From Alphaproteobacteria bacterium (lineage in GTDB: Bacteria; Pseudomonadota; Alphaproteobacteria; UBA8366; Aestuariispiraceae), in contig JASJDC010000008.1 of assembly GCA_030065235.1 (NCBI GenBank), positions 124,001 to 188,000 of the forward strand: a stretch of 64,000 nucleotides of DNA, given 5' to 3'. Both the position numbers and the translations under genes were made by a program. Each line of letters begins with the position of its first letter. Position 1 is the first letter of the stretch. This document shows positions 8,580-18,256 of this stretch, one piece after another. The notes beneath the pieces are model-generated. The model searched no databases. It was not told the DNA's origin and saw only the letters and a list, made by a program, of their open reading frames with translations.

Positions 8580-8721
8580 ATCAGTCCTGCGTGTCTCTTC
8601 GCCGCTTGTCAGGGTCGAGGCGCTTGCCTTAACTGTCCCGAAGCATGGTCCCGTGTCCATGGTTTACGCGAGACCCCGTGGCGGGAAAAGACGCCGGGCG
8701 CCCTGAGAGAAAGAGAGGACG

Positions 8722-10383
8722 ATGTCCCAAGAAAGTGACGCGGTCGAACGCGAATCCATGGAATATGACATCTTGATCGTCGGCGCCGGCCCGTCGGGCC
8801 TCAGCGCCGCGATCCGGATCCGGCAATTGGCGCAGGAGACGGGCAAAGAGCTGAGCGTCTGCGTCCTCGAGAAGGGCAGCGAGGTCGGCGCGCATATCCT
8901 CTCCGGCGCTGTATTGGAGCCGCGGGCGCTGAACGAACTGATCCCGGATTGGGCGGAGAAGGGCGCGCCGCTGGATACGCCGGCCGAGGAAGACTCGCTG
9001 CTGTTCCTGACCCACAGCAACCATATCAAGCTTCCGACCCCGCCGCCGATGAGAAATCACGGCAATTACATCATCAGCCTCGGCTCCTTCACCCGCTGGC
9101 TGGGCGAGCAGGCTGAGGCTTTGGGGGTCGAGATCTATCCGGGCTTTGCCGCGGCGGAAGTGCTCTATCACGAAGACGGTTCGGTCAAAGGTGTCGCGAC
9201 CGGCGATATGGGGATCACCAAATCCGGCGAGCGCGGCCCGAACCACCAGCCGGGCATGGAACTGCACGCCAAACAGACGATCTTCGCCGAAGGCTGCCGC
9301 GGCTCGCTCGGCAAACAATTGATGGAGCGGTTCGGCCTACGTGAGAACGCCGATGTCCAGACCTATGCGATTGGCATCAAGGAGCTTTGGGACGTTGCGC
9401 CGGAGAAGTCCCAGCCGGGCAAGATCGTCCATACGACCGGCTGGCCATTAGATATGAAGACCTATGGCGGCTCGTTCCTGTATCACTTGAAAGGCAATCA
9501 GGTTGCGGTCGGCTTCGTGATCGGGCTCGATTATCAGAACCCGTATCTGTCGCCCTATCACGAGTTTCAGCGTTTCAAGCATCACCCCTCGATCCAGGAT
9601 GTGTTCGAAGGCGGCCGCCGGGTCTCCTACGGCGCGCGGGCGCTGAACGAAGGCGGCTTCCAATCGATCCCGAAGCTGACCTTCCCCGGCGGCATGATGG
9701 TCGGCTGCGAGGCCGGCTTCCTCAACGTGCCGAAGATCAAGGGCACGCATCTGGCGATGAAGACCGGCATGACCGCCGCCGAGGCCTGTTTCGACGCCTT
9801 GACCGGCGAAGGCGAAGCGGCGCGGGAGATAACCGACTACGCGGAACGCCTAAAAGAGACCTGGGTCTGGGACGAACTCCACAAAGTCCGCAATATCCGG
9901 CCGTCCTTCAAATGGGGTTTCCTGGGCGGTTTCCTCTATAGCGGCTTGGACACCTATATCCTGCGCGGCCGCGCGCCCTGGACCCTGGCGCATCACGGGC
10001 CGGACCATGAATCGCTGAAGAAGAAGTCCGCCTGTAAGCCAATCGATTATCCGAAACCGGATGGGGTGATCAGCTTCGATCGGCTGACCAATGTCGCCTT
10101 CTCGAGCACCTATCATGAGGAGGATCAGCCGGCGCATCTGACTTTGAAAGACGACAGCGTGCCGATCGCGATCAATCTGGCGGACTATGACGCGCCGGAG
10201 CAACGCTATTGCCCCGCCGGCGTTTATGAAATCGTGCGCGAGGAGGACGGTTCGAACCCACGGCTGCAGATCAACGCGCAGAACTGCGTCCACTGCAAAA
10301 CCTGCGACATCAAGGACCCAACCCAGAATATCAATTGGGTGACGCCGGAAGGCGGCGGCGGCCCATCCTATCCGAATATGTAG
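8722..10383 (+). CDS. Electron transfer flavoprotein-ubiquinone oxidoreductase
   Basis: 553 residues. It passes electrons from ETF (fatty-acid and amino-acid dehydrogenases) to ubiquinone at the inner membrane. The FAD-binding GAGPSG motif is at about 21-26 within [17 protein letters not shown]. Family signatures include [20 protein letters not shown] and the C-terminal 4Fe-4S ligands in [17 protein letters not shown]. The length matches bacterial and mitochondrial homologues. The start ATG 8722 follows a purine-rich RBS (AGAGAGGACG). The etfAB genes are not in the window. Confidence 0.96.
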   Translation: MSQESDAVERESMEYDILIVGAGPSGLSAAIRIRQLAQETGKELSVCVLEKGSEVGAHILSGAVLEPRALNELIPDWAEKGAPLDTPAEEDSLLFLTHSNHIKLPTPPPMRNHGNYIISLGSFTRWLGEQAEALGVEIYPGFAAAEVLYHEDGSVKGVATGDMGITKSGERGPNHQPGMELHAKQTIFAEGCRGSLGKQLMERFGLRENADVQTYAIGIKELWDVAPEKSQPGKIVHTTGWPLDMKTYGGSFLYHLKGNQVAVGFVIGLDYQNPYLSPYHEFQRFKHHPSIQDVFEGGRRVSYGARALNEGGFQSIPKLTFPGGMMVGCEAGFLNVPKIKGTHLAMKTGMTAAEACFDALTGEGEAAREITDYAERLKETWVWDELHKVRNIRPSFKWGFLGGFLYSGLDTYILRGRAPWTLAHHGPDHESLKKKSACKPIDYPKPDGVISFDRLTNVAFSSTYHEEDQPAHLTLKDDSVPIAINLADYDAPEQRYCPAGVYEIVREEDGSNPRLQINAQNCVHCKTCDIKDPTQNINWVTPEGGGGPSYPNM

Positions 10384-10513
10384 CCGGATCGTCTCGGGGC
10401 TGTGTTTCTCGCCGCGGGCGAGCAACGCTCGTCTCTATGGCGCTGCCCGGTCCCAGCCGTTACAGTCGCAGCCGCAAGAAATGTCTATCGACCCAAACAG
10501 CCAGGAGTCCCGC

Positions 10514-12319
10514 GTGACCAGCCGAGCCGACCGACCGATCCGACGGCAGCAGAAGGAACGCCAAAGCCGCCCGATGGCTCGTCTGGCGCTGGCCGGTTTC
10601 GGCCGCCGCTCCATCAAGGGCGCGCTGGCCGCGGGTGCGATGGCCCTGGTCGTTGCGGGATTTCCGGGCCTCGGCGCTGCGGAGGGCGAGGCCGCAGACC
10701 TGCCCAAGGCGGAAAGCCTGGCGGGCGCTTATCTGGCGGGCGGCTTTGCCGAGGCGCTGGGCGATTACGGCGCCGCGGCGGTTTTGTTGGACGATGTCTT
10801 GTCAGCCGACCCGGAGAATCCGCGCATTCTCAGGCGCGCATTCCTCGCTAATTTGCGCGCCGGCGACAAGGCGCGGGCGGTTGAACTGGCGAAACAGGTG
10901 ATCGAACGGTTCGATCCGGCCCCGCCGGCGGCGATGATGACCGCAGTGATCGACGCGATCGATCAGGAGGATTGGCCGACTGCGCTCGACCGGATCGATA
11001 CGATCCCAATGGCGGGTCTGGCGCGCTATGCGAAGCCGCTGCTTGAAGCCTGGACGCATGCCGGCGCCGGCGACACGGATAGAGCGCTCGCGGCGCTGGA
11101 GCCTTTGCGAAACCAGGGCGGATTCGAGCAAATCCTGGCCTTGAACGAAGGTCTGATTCTGGTCGACGCTGAACGGTTCGAGACCGCCGCTTTGGTCCTG
11201 GAGGGCGCCAATGACGAGATCACACAGGCGCCGGTGCGGGTTGTCGTGGCGCTGTCTCGCGCCTATCGCGGCATGGGTCGGGTCGAAGAGGCGCGCGCGC
11301 TGCTCGCAGATTATGTGGAGGCCTATCCGACCGCCGCCACGGTCTTGACGGAACAGGAAGCGCTGGCCGCCGGCGCCCCGTTGACGACCCGGACGGCCCC
11401 GTCAGAGGGCATCGCAGAAGGCTTGTACCAGCTCGCTTCGGGCGTCCAGCGGCAAAGCGCCGAGATCGCTCTGATCTATGGCCGGCTGGCCGGCTTCATC
11501 GAGCCGGAGTTCGACCTGCCGCATCTGTTGGTGGGCGGCATTCTCGAAGGGCAAGAACGCTATCGGGACGCGATCCTGACGTTGGAGAAGGTTCCCGCCT
11601 CGTCGGCTTTTTATTGGCAGGCGCGGCTGGCGATCGCCGACAATCTTGCCGAGCTGGACGAAGACGAGCAGGCCATCGCGCTGTTGCAGGCGATGGCGGA
11701 GGAACGGCCCGACAGCACCGACCCGTTGGTCGAACTGGGCTATATCTATCGCGGCCAGGAGCGCTACCTGGACGAGGCGGCAGTTTACGACAGGGCGATC
11801 GGACGGATCGAGGGCGAACCGGAGGGGGCGCACTGGCTGCTTTTCTACAATCGCGGGATCGCCCATGAACGCGCCAAGCTATGGGACGAGGCGGAGCCGG
11901 ACTTCTTGAAAGCGCTCGAACTGAAGCCGGACGATCCGTTTGTCTTGAATTATCTCGGCTATTCCTGGATCGAAATGGGCCGGAATGTCGCCGAGGCGAA
12001 AGAGATGATCAAAAAGGCCGTCGCCCAGCGCCAAAGCGACGGTTATATCGTCGATAGTCTCGGTTGGGTCCTCTACAAGATCGGCGATTTCGAGGGGGCG
12101 GTCGGTCATCTGGAGCGGGCGGTTCAATTGCGTCCGCACGATCCGATCATCAATGATCATTTAGGCGACGCCTATTGGCGCGTGGGCCGCAAACGCGAAG
12201 CGCGCTTTCAATGGGAACGGGCGCTGAATTTGGAGCCGGAGGCGGATCTCACGCCGCTGATTGAAGAAAAACTGCGGTCGGGCATGGGCGCGCCGGAGGT
12301 GATCGACATATCGCAATAG
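10514..12319 (+). CDS. TPR-repeat protein with N-terminal export signal
   Basis: 601 residues from GTG 10514, which has AGGAG six bases upstream; ATG 10481 is in frame but lacks an RBS. A basic N-terminus is followed by a hydrophobic segment at about 35-55 (GALAAGAMALVVAGFPGLGA), consistent with export or anchoring. The rest is helical tetratricopeptide repeats, clearest from about residue 380, for example LNYLGYSWIEMGRNVAEA and YIVDSLGWVLYKIGDFEGA. Such proteins scaffold envelope complexes; the partner is unknown. It lies 80 bases upstream of ispE on the same strand. Confidence 0.82.
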   Translation: MTSRADRPIRRQQKERQSRPMARLALAGFGRRSIKGALAAGAMALVVAGFPGLGAAEGEAADLPKAESLAGAYLAGGFAEALGDYGAAAVLLDDVLSADPENPRILRRAFLANLRAGDKARAVELAKQVIERFDPAPPAAMMTAVIDAIDQEDWPTALDRIDTIPMAGLARYAKPLLEAWTHAGAGDTDRALAALEPLRNQGGFEQILALNEGLILVDAERFETAALVLEGANDEITQAPVRVVVALSRAYRGMGRVEEARALLADYVEAYPTAATVLTEQEALAAGAPLTTRTAPSEGIAEGLYQLASGVQRQSAEIALIYGRLAGFIEPEFDLPHLLVGGILEGQERYRDAILTLEKVPASSAFYWQARLAIADNLAELDEDEQAIALLQAMAEERPDSTDPLVELGYIYRGQERYLDEAAVYDRAIGRIEGEPEGAHWLLFYNRGIAHERAKLWDEAEPDFLKALELKPDDPFVLNYLGYSWIEMGRNVAEAKEMIKKAVAQRQSDGYIVDSLGWVLYKIGDFEGAVGHLERAVQLRPHDPIINDHLGDAYWRVGRKREARFQWERALNLEPEADLTPLIEEKLRSGMGAPEVIDISQ

Positions 12320-12399
12320 CGTCTGGCGATGAGTTAAGAGTCCGATAAGGGACCTGAAATACGCCCCGCGAGAAGGGCGGCGCGGAATGGGAGGATCGT

Positions 12400-13272
12400 A
12401 TGACGGGCGTCGTGATCGATGCGCCGGTGAAGCTGAACCTGTATCTGCACGTCACCGGACGGCGGGAGGACGGCTATCATCTGGTCGATACGCTGATCGC
12501 CTTCTGCGCCTTCGGCGATCGCGTCACTGCGACGCCGGCGGACACCCTCACCCTGGATGCGACAGGCCCGTTCGCCGACGACCTGCCGCCGGGCGACAGC
12601 AATCTGGCGCTGCGCGCGGTGAAGCGCCTGAAACAGGCGTCGCAGGCGCTGACCGGCGCTCATATCCAGCTTGAGAAATTCATCCCGCCCGCGGCGGGCG
12701 TGGGCGGCGGTTCGACCGACGCCGCCTCGGCCATGTTGGCGGTGAACAAGATTTGGGGGGATCAGGCCTTGGACGAAGCGGTGCTCTATGAAGCCGCGCG
12801 CGGCCTTGGGGCCGATCTGCCGGTCTGCCTTTACCGGCGTCCGGCCTTCGCTTCCGGGATCGGGCAAGATCTGGTCGCCGCGCCGATCCTGCCGGAAGCG
12901 GGCGTGCTTTTGGTCAATCCGCGGGTGCGCCTGTCGACGCCATCGGTCTTCGGCGCACGGGACGGCGGCTTCCAACCGGAAAGCGCCGATCCGTCGGTGA
13001 AACTGTCCACGGTCGCGGACCTGACGGCCTATCTCCAGGAACGCGGCAACGATCTGACGGACGCCGCGATCAAGCTCTGCCCGGCGATCGAAGATATTTT
13101 GGAGGCCTTGGCGGCGACGCCAGGATGCCGTCTCGCCCGAATGTCCGGCAGCGGCGCCACCTGTTTCGGCCTTTACGACACGCAAGCAGACGCGGAAGCT
13201 GCGGCGGCGCATTTGGACGCGCCTTTCTGGTGGATTCAGCCGACCCGACTGGCCATTCCCGCGCCGCTTTAG
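12400..13272 (+). CDS. ispE: 4-diphosphocytidyl-2-C-methyl-D-erythritol kinase
   Basis: 290 residues. A GHMP kinase of the non-mevalonate (MEP) isoprenoid pathway that phosphorylates CDP-methylerythritol. The N-terminal APVKLNLYLHVTGRREDGYH and the ATP-binding glycine loop PAAGVGGGSTDAASA (about 95-110) are diagnostic, with a C-terminal SGSGATCFGLY. The start ATG 12400 follows GGGAGGATCGT. Length is typical for the family. Confidence 0.95.
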   Translation: MTGVVIDAPVKLNLYLHVTGRREDGYHLVDTLIAFCAFGDRVTATPADTLTLDATGPFADDLPPGDSNLALRAVKRLKQASQALTGAHIQLEKFIPPAAGVGGGSTDAASAMLAVNKIWGDQALDEAVLYEAARGLGADLPVCLYRRPAFASGIGQDLVAAPILPEAGVLLVNPRVRLSTPSVFGARDGGFQPESADPSVKLSTVADLTAYLQERGNDLTDAAIKLCPAIEDILEALAATPGCRLARMSGSGATCFGLYDTQADAEAAAAHLDAPFWWIQPTRLAIPAPL

Positions 13273-13362
13273 CTCTGTCTCACCTCTCGGCGGTCGCGCC
13301 GCAGCGCCGATCTCAGTAGCCTCGCGGGGTCAAAAAAGAGTCTGTTTGCGATCAAAGCCGGC

Positions 13363-13390
13363 TTGCACTGCGGCCCGAAATGCCTAAATT
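13363..13390 (+). promoter_or_regulatory. Candidate promoter of tRNA-Gln
   Basis: TTGCAC (13363-13368) and TAAATT (13385-13390) are separated by 16 bases, about 47 bases before the tRNA. The match to sigma-70 boxes is moderate. Confidence 0.35.
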
Positions 13391-13437
13391 CCCGCCAGCC
13401 GACGGGCGCTGGGCGACCGTTGGCGAGATCATCATGA

Positions 13438-13511
13438 TGGGGCGTGGCCAAGCGGTAAGGCATCGGTTTTTGGTATCGTGATCCCTGGTTCGAATCCAGG
13501 CGCCCCAGCCA
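13438..13511 (+). tRNA. tRNA-Gln (anticodon TTG)
   Basis: 74 nt with encoded CCA. The acceptor stem TGGGGCG pairs with CGCCCCA. The D arm is GCCAAGCGGTAAGGC, the T arm CCTGGTTCGAATCCAGG. The anticodon loop TTTTGGT places TTG at 34-36, decoding CAA/CAG. The anticodon stem is slightly irregular: in my fold position 27 (T) faces 43 (T), with one G-U pair and a 4-nt variable loop. A strong terminator follows immediately. Confidence 0.95.
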
Positions 13512-13514
13512 AAG

Positions 13515-13545
13515 AAAGGGCCCTCGCAAGAGGGCCCTTTTTCTT
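13515..13545 (+). terminator. Intrinsic terminator of tRNA-Gln
   Basis: Perfect 11-bp stem AAAGGGCCCTC/GAGGGCCCTTT with a GCAA tetraloop, followed by TTCTT. The A-rich start gives some bidirectional potential toward the convergent gene at 13569. Confidence 0.92.
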
Positions 13546-13568
13546 GCGCCGTGTTTGCGCCAGCCGCG

Positions 13569-14267
13569 CTAAACGATCTCGACATGCAGTTCCGGCAGAC
13601 CGTCGACGCCGCACACGATCCGGTCGCCGCGTTGGACCGGTCCGACGCCGGCGGGAGTCCCGGTCATGATCATATCTCCCGGGGCCAAGGTGAAATAGCG
13701 CGAGAGATAGGCGATGATCTCGGGCGTCTTCCAGATCATCTGATTGACGTCGCCCTGTTGCCGCGTCTCGCCATTCACCGTCAGCCAGATCGCGCCGGTT
13801 GACAGATGGAAGTCCTCATCCGCTGCGATCAGGCTCGTGACCGGCGCTGATTTCTCGAAGGCCTTGCCGATCTCCCAGGGCCTGCCGGCCTTTTTCGCCT
13901 CGCCCTGCAAGTCGCGCCGGGTCAGATCGACGCCGACTCCGTAGCCTAAGACATGATCCAGCGCATCCCCCACCGCGATGTCCGATCCGCCGGATTTCAG
14001 CATCACGACCAATTCAACCTCATGGTGGACATCGTCGGATTGCGGCGGGTAGGGGATGGGGCCGCCGCCACGAACCACATTGTCCGGGTTCTTTTGAAAG
14101 AAGAACGGGCTCTCCCGATTGGGATCGTGGCCCATCTCGACCGCATGCGCCGCGTAATTGCGCCCGACGCAATAGACCCGCCGGATCGGGGCCGCGCCCA
14201 ACGCGCCGCCATCCCGCGACAGCACCGGGATCACGGTCGGCTCGGCCGTCGGAAAGAGAAGATCCAT
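13569..14267 (-). CDS. Fumarylacetoacetate hydrolase family protein
   Basis: 232 residues. FAH-fold hydrolases or decarboxylases cleave C-C bonds in aromatic catabolism or act on oxaloacetate. Metal-binding acidic residues are visible in DVHHEVELVV and GVGVDLTRRDLQ, and the active-site region in VYCVGRNYAAHAVEMG. The C-terminal MTGTPAGVGPVQRGD is typical of the family. The exact substrate cannot be read from sequence. It is convergent with tRNA-Gln. Confidence 0.9.
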   Translation of the reverse strand: MDLLFPTAEPTVIPVLSRDGGALGAAPIRRVYCVGRNYAAHAVEMGHDPNRESPFFFQKNPDNVVRGGGPIPYPPQSDDVHHEVELVVMLKSGGSDIAVGDALDHVLGYGVGVDLTRRDLQGEAKKAGRPWEIGKAFEKSAPVTSLIAADEDFHLSTGAIWLTVNGETRQQGDVNQMIWKTPEIIAYLSRYFTLAPGDMIMTGTPAGVGPVQRGDRIVCGVDGLPELHVEIV

Positions 14268-14488
14268 TCGTTGGTCCTTTCAGAAGATTAGAGAGAAGCG
14301 CTGGGACGCACGGCTTTCCTCGGAGCCCAGCACACGCTCTGAGAAGGATGTATCCAGCGCCTTCGCCGGGGGTCAAATACTTCAACGATCGCTGCGGACG
14401 CGTCCAGCAAACACGGACATATGCAAATCAAGAAGGGCGAAAGCGCCGGAGGGTGAAACGAGTACCCAGAAAAATTATCAGTGAATGC

Positions 14489-14516
14489 TTGAATTGCGAA
14501 TTATTCTCATTATAAT
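14489..14516 (+). promoter_or_regulatory. Promoter with embedded Fur-like 7-1-7 box upstream of the DUF2061 gene
   Basis: TTGAAT (14489-14494), a 16-base spacer and a perfect TATAAT (14511-14516). The spacer holds TGCGAAT-T-ATTCTCA (14495-14509), a 7-1-7 inverted repeat with one mismatch, the arrangement typical of ferric-uptake-regulator boxes. Iron-responsive repression of the DUF2061 gene is inferred. Confidence 0.6.
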
Positions 14517-14549
14517 CTACGAAAGCATAGAGAATGCGGGAGAAACACT

Positions 14550-14840
14550 ATGTCGTATGTTCAATTGGTCAAACGCGCCTCGATCGAAAAAGCGAAAGCA
14601 ATCGCCACCTCGCGAGAAGCTCGGAAATCCAGCACCTACGCGGTCATGCACATGGTCGTGGCGATGGCTGTGGCCTTCGCCCTAAGCGGCGACTGGCGCA
14701 TTGCGCTGGGTATCGGCCTCATTGAACCGATGGTTCAAACGGTCGCCTATGCGGTGCATGAACGTTTCTGGGCGCGGCGCTCGAGCAAAACAGACATCGA
14801 AGACACGGTAGCGGCCGCCGCCGTTCCGGTTCGGGCTTAG
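14550..14840 (+). CDS. DUF2061 membrane protein
   Basis: 96 residues. DUF2061 proteins are small membrane proteins of unknown function. The protein has a basic N-terminal third, then TYAVMHMVVAMAVAFALSGD and the family-typical segment ALGIGLIEPMVQTVAYAVHE with a conserved tail HERFW, giving two membrane helices at about 33-50 and 55-72. The start ATG 14550 is 34 bases after the -10 box, so the leader is short. The Fur-like box suggests expression under iron limitation. Confidence 0.85.
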   Translation: MSYVQLVKRASIEKAKAIATSREARKSSTYAVMHMVVAMAVAFALSGDWRIALGIGLIEPMVQTVAYAVHERFWARRSSKTDIEDTVAAAAVPVRA

Positions 14841-14927
14841 TGCATTAGCATGCTCTTGAAATAGCTGAGTGACAGCCCCGGACCGGGGGGCTAGGTTCGA
14901 CCCCGCCATAGCGGTATCGAGGTGGCC

Positions 14928-17246
14928 ATGTCCGGCGTTCTCAGCAGATTTCTTTGCGTCGCCGTTTTTTCGGCGGCGCTTTTCCTTTTCAGTGCTTTTC
15001 AGCCGTTGCAGGCCCAGACTGGGGCGCTGCCGGGCGGGGGGTCGGAGGATGCCGCGGCGGAAGCCGTACTGCCAGACCCTCTGACAAAAGAGGCCGTACG
15101 CGCACTGGTCTCTGAGCTTTCCGACGAGGAGGTCCGGTCGCTGTTGCTGCAGCGCTTGGACGCGGTCGCGGAGTCTGCAGAGCCGGCCGCCCCGGAAGGC
15201 GGCGCTCTGCATACCTTTATCGCCTCCAGCGCGCTCGGCGTCGCCCGCAGCGTCGGTGACGCCTTCATCAGCGTCCCAGAAATCCCGGGCGGGATCGCAA
15301 CGGCGCTCTCCACCTTCGCCGAGCGGCGCACCGCTACCGAGATCTGGAGCTGGTTCGCGTTCCTATTAGGCGCGCTGGCGGCTGCGCAGGCGGCGCAATC
15401 CGCCTTCAATCGCCTGACTGCACGCTATTGGGACCAGGTGCCGGCCGATGGCGCGCCGACCTTAGCGCAATCGATGATCATGCTGACGCGCCGGGTGGTC
15501 CTGGATTTCGGCGGCATCGCGCTTTTCATGGCGGTCGCGGCGGTGATCATCTGGCGGATCATGCCGGCCGGCCCGCCTTTCCAACAGGAAACGGCCTGGA
15601 GTTTCATCGTCGCCTTCTTCCTGTTCCCGAAAGTGGCGGCGGCCTTGGCGCGGTTCCTGTTCGCGCCGAACAGGCCGCAGATGCGGCTGATGAACACCGA
15701 TGACGATACGGCGCGCTATCTCTTCCGTTGGCTGATCATCCTGGCGGCCCTGCGCGGATCGCTTGATTTCGTCGTCCCCTTCGTCATCACGCATGGCGTC
15801 AATTTCGGCGAAATTCGCATCGCCTTCTGGATCAATACATCCTTCTACGCCTTGATGATTTGGGTCTTCTGGAGCGCGCGCGAGGGCTTCAAGACGATGC
15901 TGTTGGGCAAGGACGAGCAACCGCCCAAGTTCGAACGTATGGCCAGCAACGCCTACCCGACCTTCGCCATCACGATCATCGCCCTGAATTGGCTGCTGAT
16001 CGAGTTGTTGCTGGCCGCCGAACGCTACGACCTGTTGAACTGGCGCCGGGAAGTCACCCTATTCCTGCTGCTGTTCCTGCCGGTTTTCGACACGGCGATC
16101 CGCGGCTCCGTGCGCCATCTGGCGGCCCCGATGATCGGAACCGGCCACGTCGCCGAGAAGGCCTACGCGGCGACGCGGCGCTGCTACATCCGCATGGGGC
16201 GCATCCTGGTGCTGGGCGCAATCCTGTATATCACCGCGAAAATCTGGGGCTTGGATGTCAGCAACATCGCGGCCGCCGGCGTCGGCGTCCAACTGGCGGC
16301 CGGTCTGGTCGAACTGATCGGGGTTCTGGCGACCGGTTATCTGGTTTGGGAGCTGGTCACGCTGTTGATCAACACCAAACTCGCCAAGGAACAGACGGCG
16401 GCGGGCTTCGACCTGAACGCCGAGGAGCCGGGCGGCGGAGAAGGGGGCGGCGCCGGCGGCTCGCGCCTCGCGACCGTCCTGCCGCTGATGCGCTGGATGG
16501 CGCAGGCGGCGATTGTCATCCTGACCGTGCTGATCGCCTTGGGCAATCTGGGGATCGACATCACCCCGCTTCTGGCCGGCGCCGGGATTGTCGGCCTGGC
16601 CATCGGTTTCGGGGCGCAGAAACTGGTGACCGACATTGTCTCCGGGATTTTCTTCCTGATCGACGACGCGTTTCGCACCGGCGAATATCTGCAGATCGAC
16701 GGGACCGGCGGCACGGTCGAGAAAATCTCGATTCGCTCGCTGCAGCTCCGCCATCACCGGGGCGCCGTTCACACGCTGCCCTTCGGCGAAATTCCGAAGA
16801 TCACCAACTTCTCCCGCGATTGGGCGATCATGAAACTGCGCTTCACCGTGCCCTTCGACACCGACCTCACCAAGGTGAAAAAGATTTTCAAGCAGATCGG
16901 CGCGGAAATGATGGAGATACCGGAATATGCGGATGACTTCCTGCAGCCCTTCAAGTCCCAGGGCGTCTTGGAAGTCGACGATGTCGGGATCGTCGTGCGC
17001 GGCAAGTTCATGGCCAAGCCAGGCAAGCAATTCACCTTGCGCAAAGAAATCTATGGCCGAATTCAAAAAGCGTTCGACGCGAATGGGATCCAGTTCGCCC
17101 GCAAGGAGGTGCGCGTCAAACTGGACGAAGCCGATCACGCCGAACATGTCGATGGGTTGACCGAGCAGCAGAAGACTCAAATCGGCGCCGCCGCCGCCCA
17201 GGCTGTTGGCGAGGAAGCCCAGTCCGACGCCACGAAACCGGCCTAG
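14928..17246 (+). CDS. Mechanosensitive ion channel (MscS family), long form
   Basis: 772 residues from ATG 14928, with GAGG just upstream; GTG 14922 is in frame. A signal peptide (about 1-27, ending QPLQAQT) is followed by a periplasmic region and roughly ten hydrophobic segments. The MscS core starts at about residue 535: the pore helix region LAGAGIVGLAIGFGAQKLV, then GIFFLIDDAFRTGEYLQI and the beta domain with IPKITNFSRDW. The length, about 2.7 times that of E. coli MscS, matches larger YbdG/YnaI/MscM-like members with extra N-terminal helices. It should protect against hypo-osmotic shock. Confidence 0.92.
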   Translation: MSGVLSRFLCVAVFSAALFLFSAFQPLQAQTGALPGGGSEDAAAEAVLPDPLTKEAVRALVSELSDEEVRSLLLQRLDAVAESAEPAAPEGGALHTFIASSALGVARSVGDAFISVPEIPGGIATALSTFAERRTATEIWSWFAFLLGALAAAQAAQSAFNRLTARYWDQVPADGAPTLAQSMIMLTRRVVLDFGGIALFMAVAAVIIWRIMPAGPPFQQETAWSFIVAFFLFPKVAAALARFLFAPNRPQMRLMNTDDDTARYLFRWLIILAALRGSLDFVVPFVITHGVNFGEIRIAFWINTSFYALMIWVFWSAREGFKTMLLGKDEQPPKFERMASNAYPTFAITIIALNWLLIELLLAAERYDLLNWRREVTLFLLLFLPVFDTAIRGSVRHLAAPMIGTGHVAEKAYAATRRCYIRMGRILVLGAILYITAKIWGLDVSNIAAAGVGVQLAAGLVELIGVLATGYLVWELVTLLINTKLAKEQTAAGFDLNAEEPGGGEGGGAGGSRLATVLPLMRWMAQAAIVILTVLIALGNLGIDITPLLAGAGIVGLAIGFGAQKLVTDIVSGIFFLIDDAFRTGEYLQIDGTGGTVEKISIRSLQLRHHRGAVHTLPFGEIPKITNFSRDWAIMKLRFTVPFDTDLTKVKKIFKQIGAEMMEIPEYADDFLQPFKSQGVLEVDDVGIVVRGKFMAKPGKQFTLRKEIYGRIQKAFDANGIQFARKEVRVKLDEADHAEHVDGLTEQQKTQIGAAAAQAVGEEAQSDATKPA

Positions 17247-17362
17247 TCGCCCTTTCGGGAGGCCGCTTTTCGCCGATCGTCCGCATCTTGAAGCTAAGCG
17301 TTGTGTGACTATCTAATATTGACATTGGAAAGTTAAGGTCCTTTTTCAGGGAAACCGCCCAG

Positions 17363-18229
17363 ATGGCCAGTATCGGCGATAGCGCCGCCCAGCTGCGCGC
17401 CCGTATCGCGGACGCCAGAGGCAAAGACGGCGACCGGCTGTTCGCGCGCGGTACGGAGCGGGTCTGGATCGCCGGCATCCTTTTGGTCGCCGGGCTGATC
17501 CCCTTCACCCTGGCGGGGATGATGTGGGACGACCGCCTGCATAACGGCGTCAGCATCTGGATCAAACCGCTGAAATTCCAGATCGCGACCGTCACCTATT
17601 TGCTCACCTTGTTCCTCGTCGCCCGGCTGCTTGACGAGGCCGTGAGGGCTGGGTGGCTGTTGCGCCTGACCGCTTTGGCCGCCTTCGTGACGGCCGGTTT
17701 CGAAATTCTGTATATCAGCGGGCAGGCTTTGCGCGGGCGCGCCTCGCATTTCAATTCGGAGACGGCGTTCGAGGCTGCAATGTACGGCTTGATGGGCACA
17801 TTCGCCGTCGTGTTGATCGCCTGCGCCTTGGTCATCGCAGGCCTGATCGCGCTGCGCGCCAAACCGTCCGTCGGGTTGGGGGTGAGAGGGGGCTCGGCGC
17901 TTGGATTGAGCCTCGGCTTCCTCGCGACCCTGCTTGTGGCCAGCCATCTTGGCGAGTCGGGCGGACCCTGGATCGGCGGCGAGCGAAGCGACGTGAACGG
18001 CCTGTTTTTCTTCGGTTGGTCGACGACCGGCGGCGACCTGCGGGTGTCGCATTTCTTCGCGACCCACATGATGCAGGCGCTGCCGCTGCTTGGACTGGCG
18101 TTGGATAGAAGCGGCGCCCGACCGGCCGTCGCTGTCTCAGGCGTTGCCGTCGGCGCCGTTTTATGGGGCGTGCTGATCGCCGGGACCTTTCAGCAAGCGC
18201 TGAACGGCGCGCCCTTTATCGCCCTCTAA
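17363..18229 (+). CDS. Conserved multi-pass membrane protein of unknown function
   Basis: 288 residues. About seven hydrophobic segments are visible, for example WIAGILLVAGLIPFTLAGMM, YLLTLFLVAR, LALDRSG-flanked helices and AVAVSGVAVGAVLWGVLIAG. Charged or polar motifs include HNGVSIWIKPLKFQ near residue 60 and SHFFATHMMQALPL near 230. No family name recognised. Its stop lies within an 18-bp tandem duplication shared with the convergent prs gene. Confidence 0.7.
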   Translation: MASIGDSAAQLRARIADARGKDGDRLFARGTERVWIAGILLVAGLIPFTLAGMMWDDRLHNGVSIWIKPLKFQIATVTYLLTLFLVARLLDEAVRAGWLLRLTALAAFVTAGFEILYISGQALRGRASHFNSETAFEAAMYGLMGTFAVVLIACALVIAGLIALRAKPSVGLGVRGGSALGLSLGFLATLLVASHLGESGGPWIGGERSDVNGLFFFGWSTTGGDLRVSHFFATHMMQALPLLGLALDRSGARPAVAVSGVAVGAVLWGVLIAGTFQQALNGAPFIAL

Positions 18230-18256
18230 TCGACCAGGGCCCTCTAATCGAACAGG
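18221..18256. repeat. 18-bp tandem duplication spanning the stop codons of two convergent genes
   Basis: GCCCTCTAATCGACCAGG (18221-18238) is followed at once by the same sequence with one change (18239-18256). The left unit holds the TAA of the membrane protein gene; the right unit holds the TAG of prs on the other strand. Confidence 0.9.

Noticed and set aside
13438-13545. Prophage or island attachment site at tRNA-Gln
   Set aside because: No integrase and no repeat of the tRNA 3' end were seen nearby; a terminator and housekeeping genes follow.
14855-14895. Hairpin AGCCCC/GGGGCT after the DUF2061 gene as a terminator
   Set aside because: The stem is only six pairs and is followed by AGGTTCG, without a T run.
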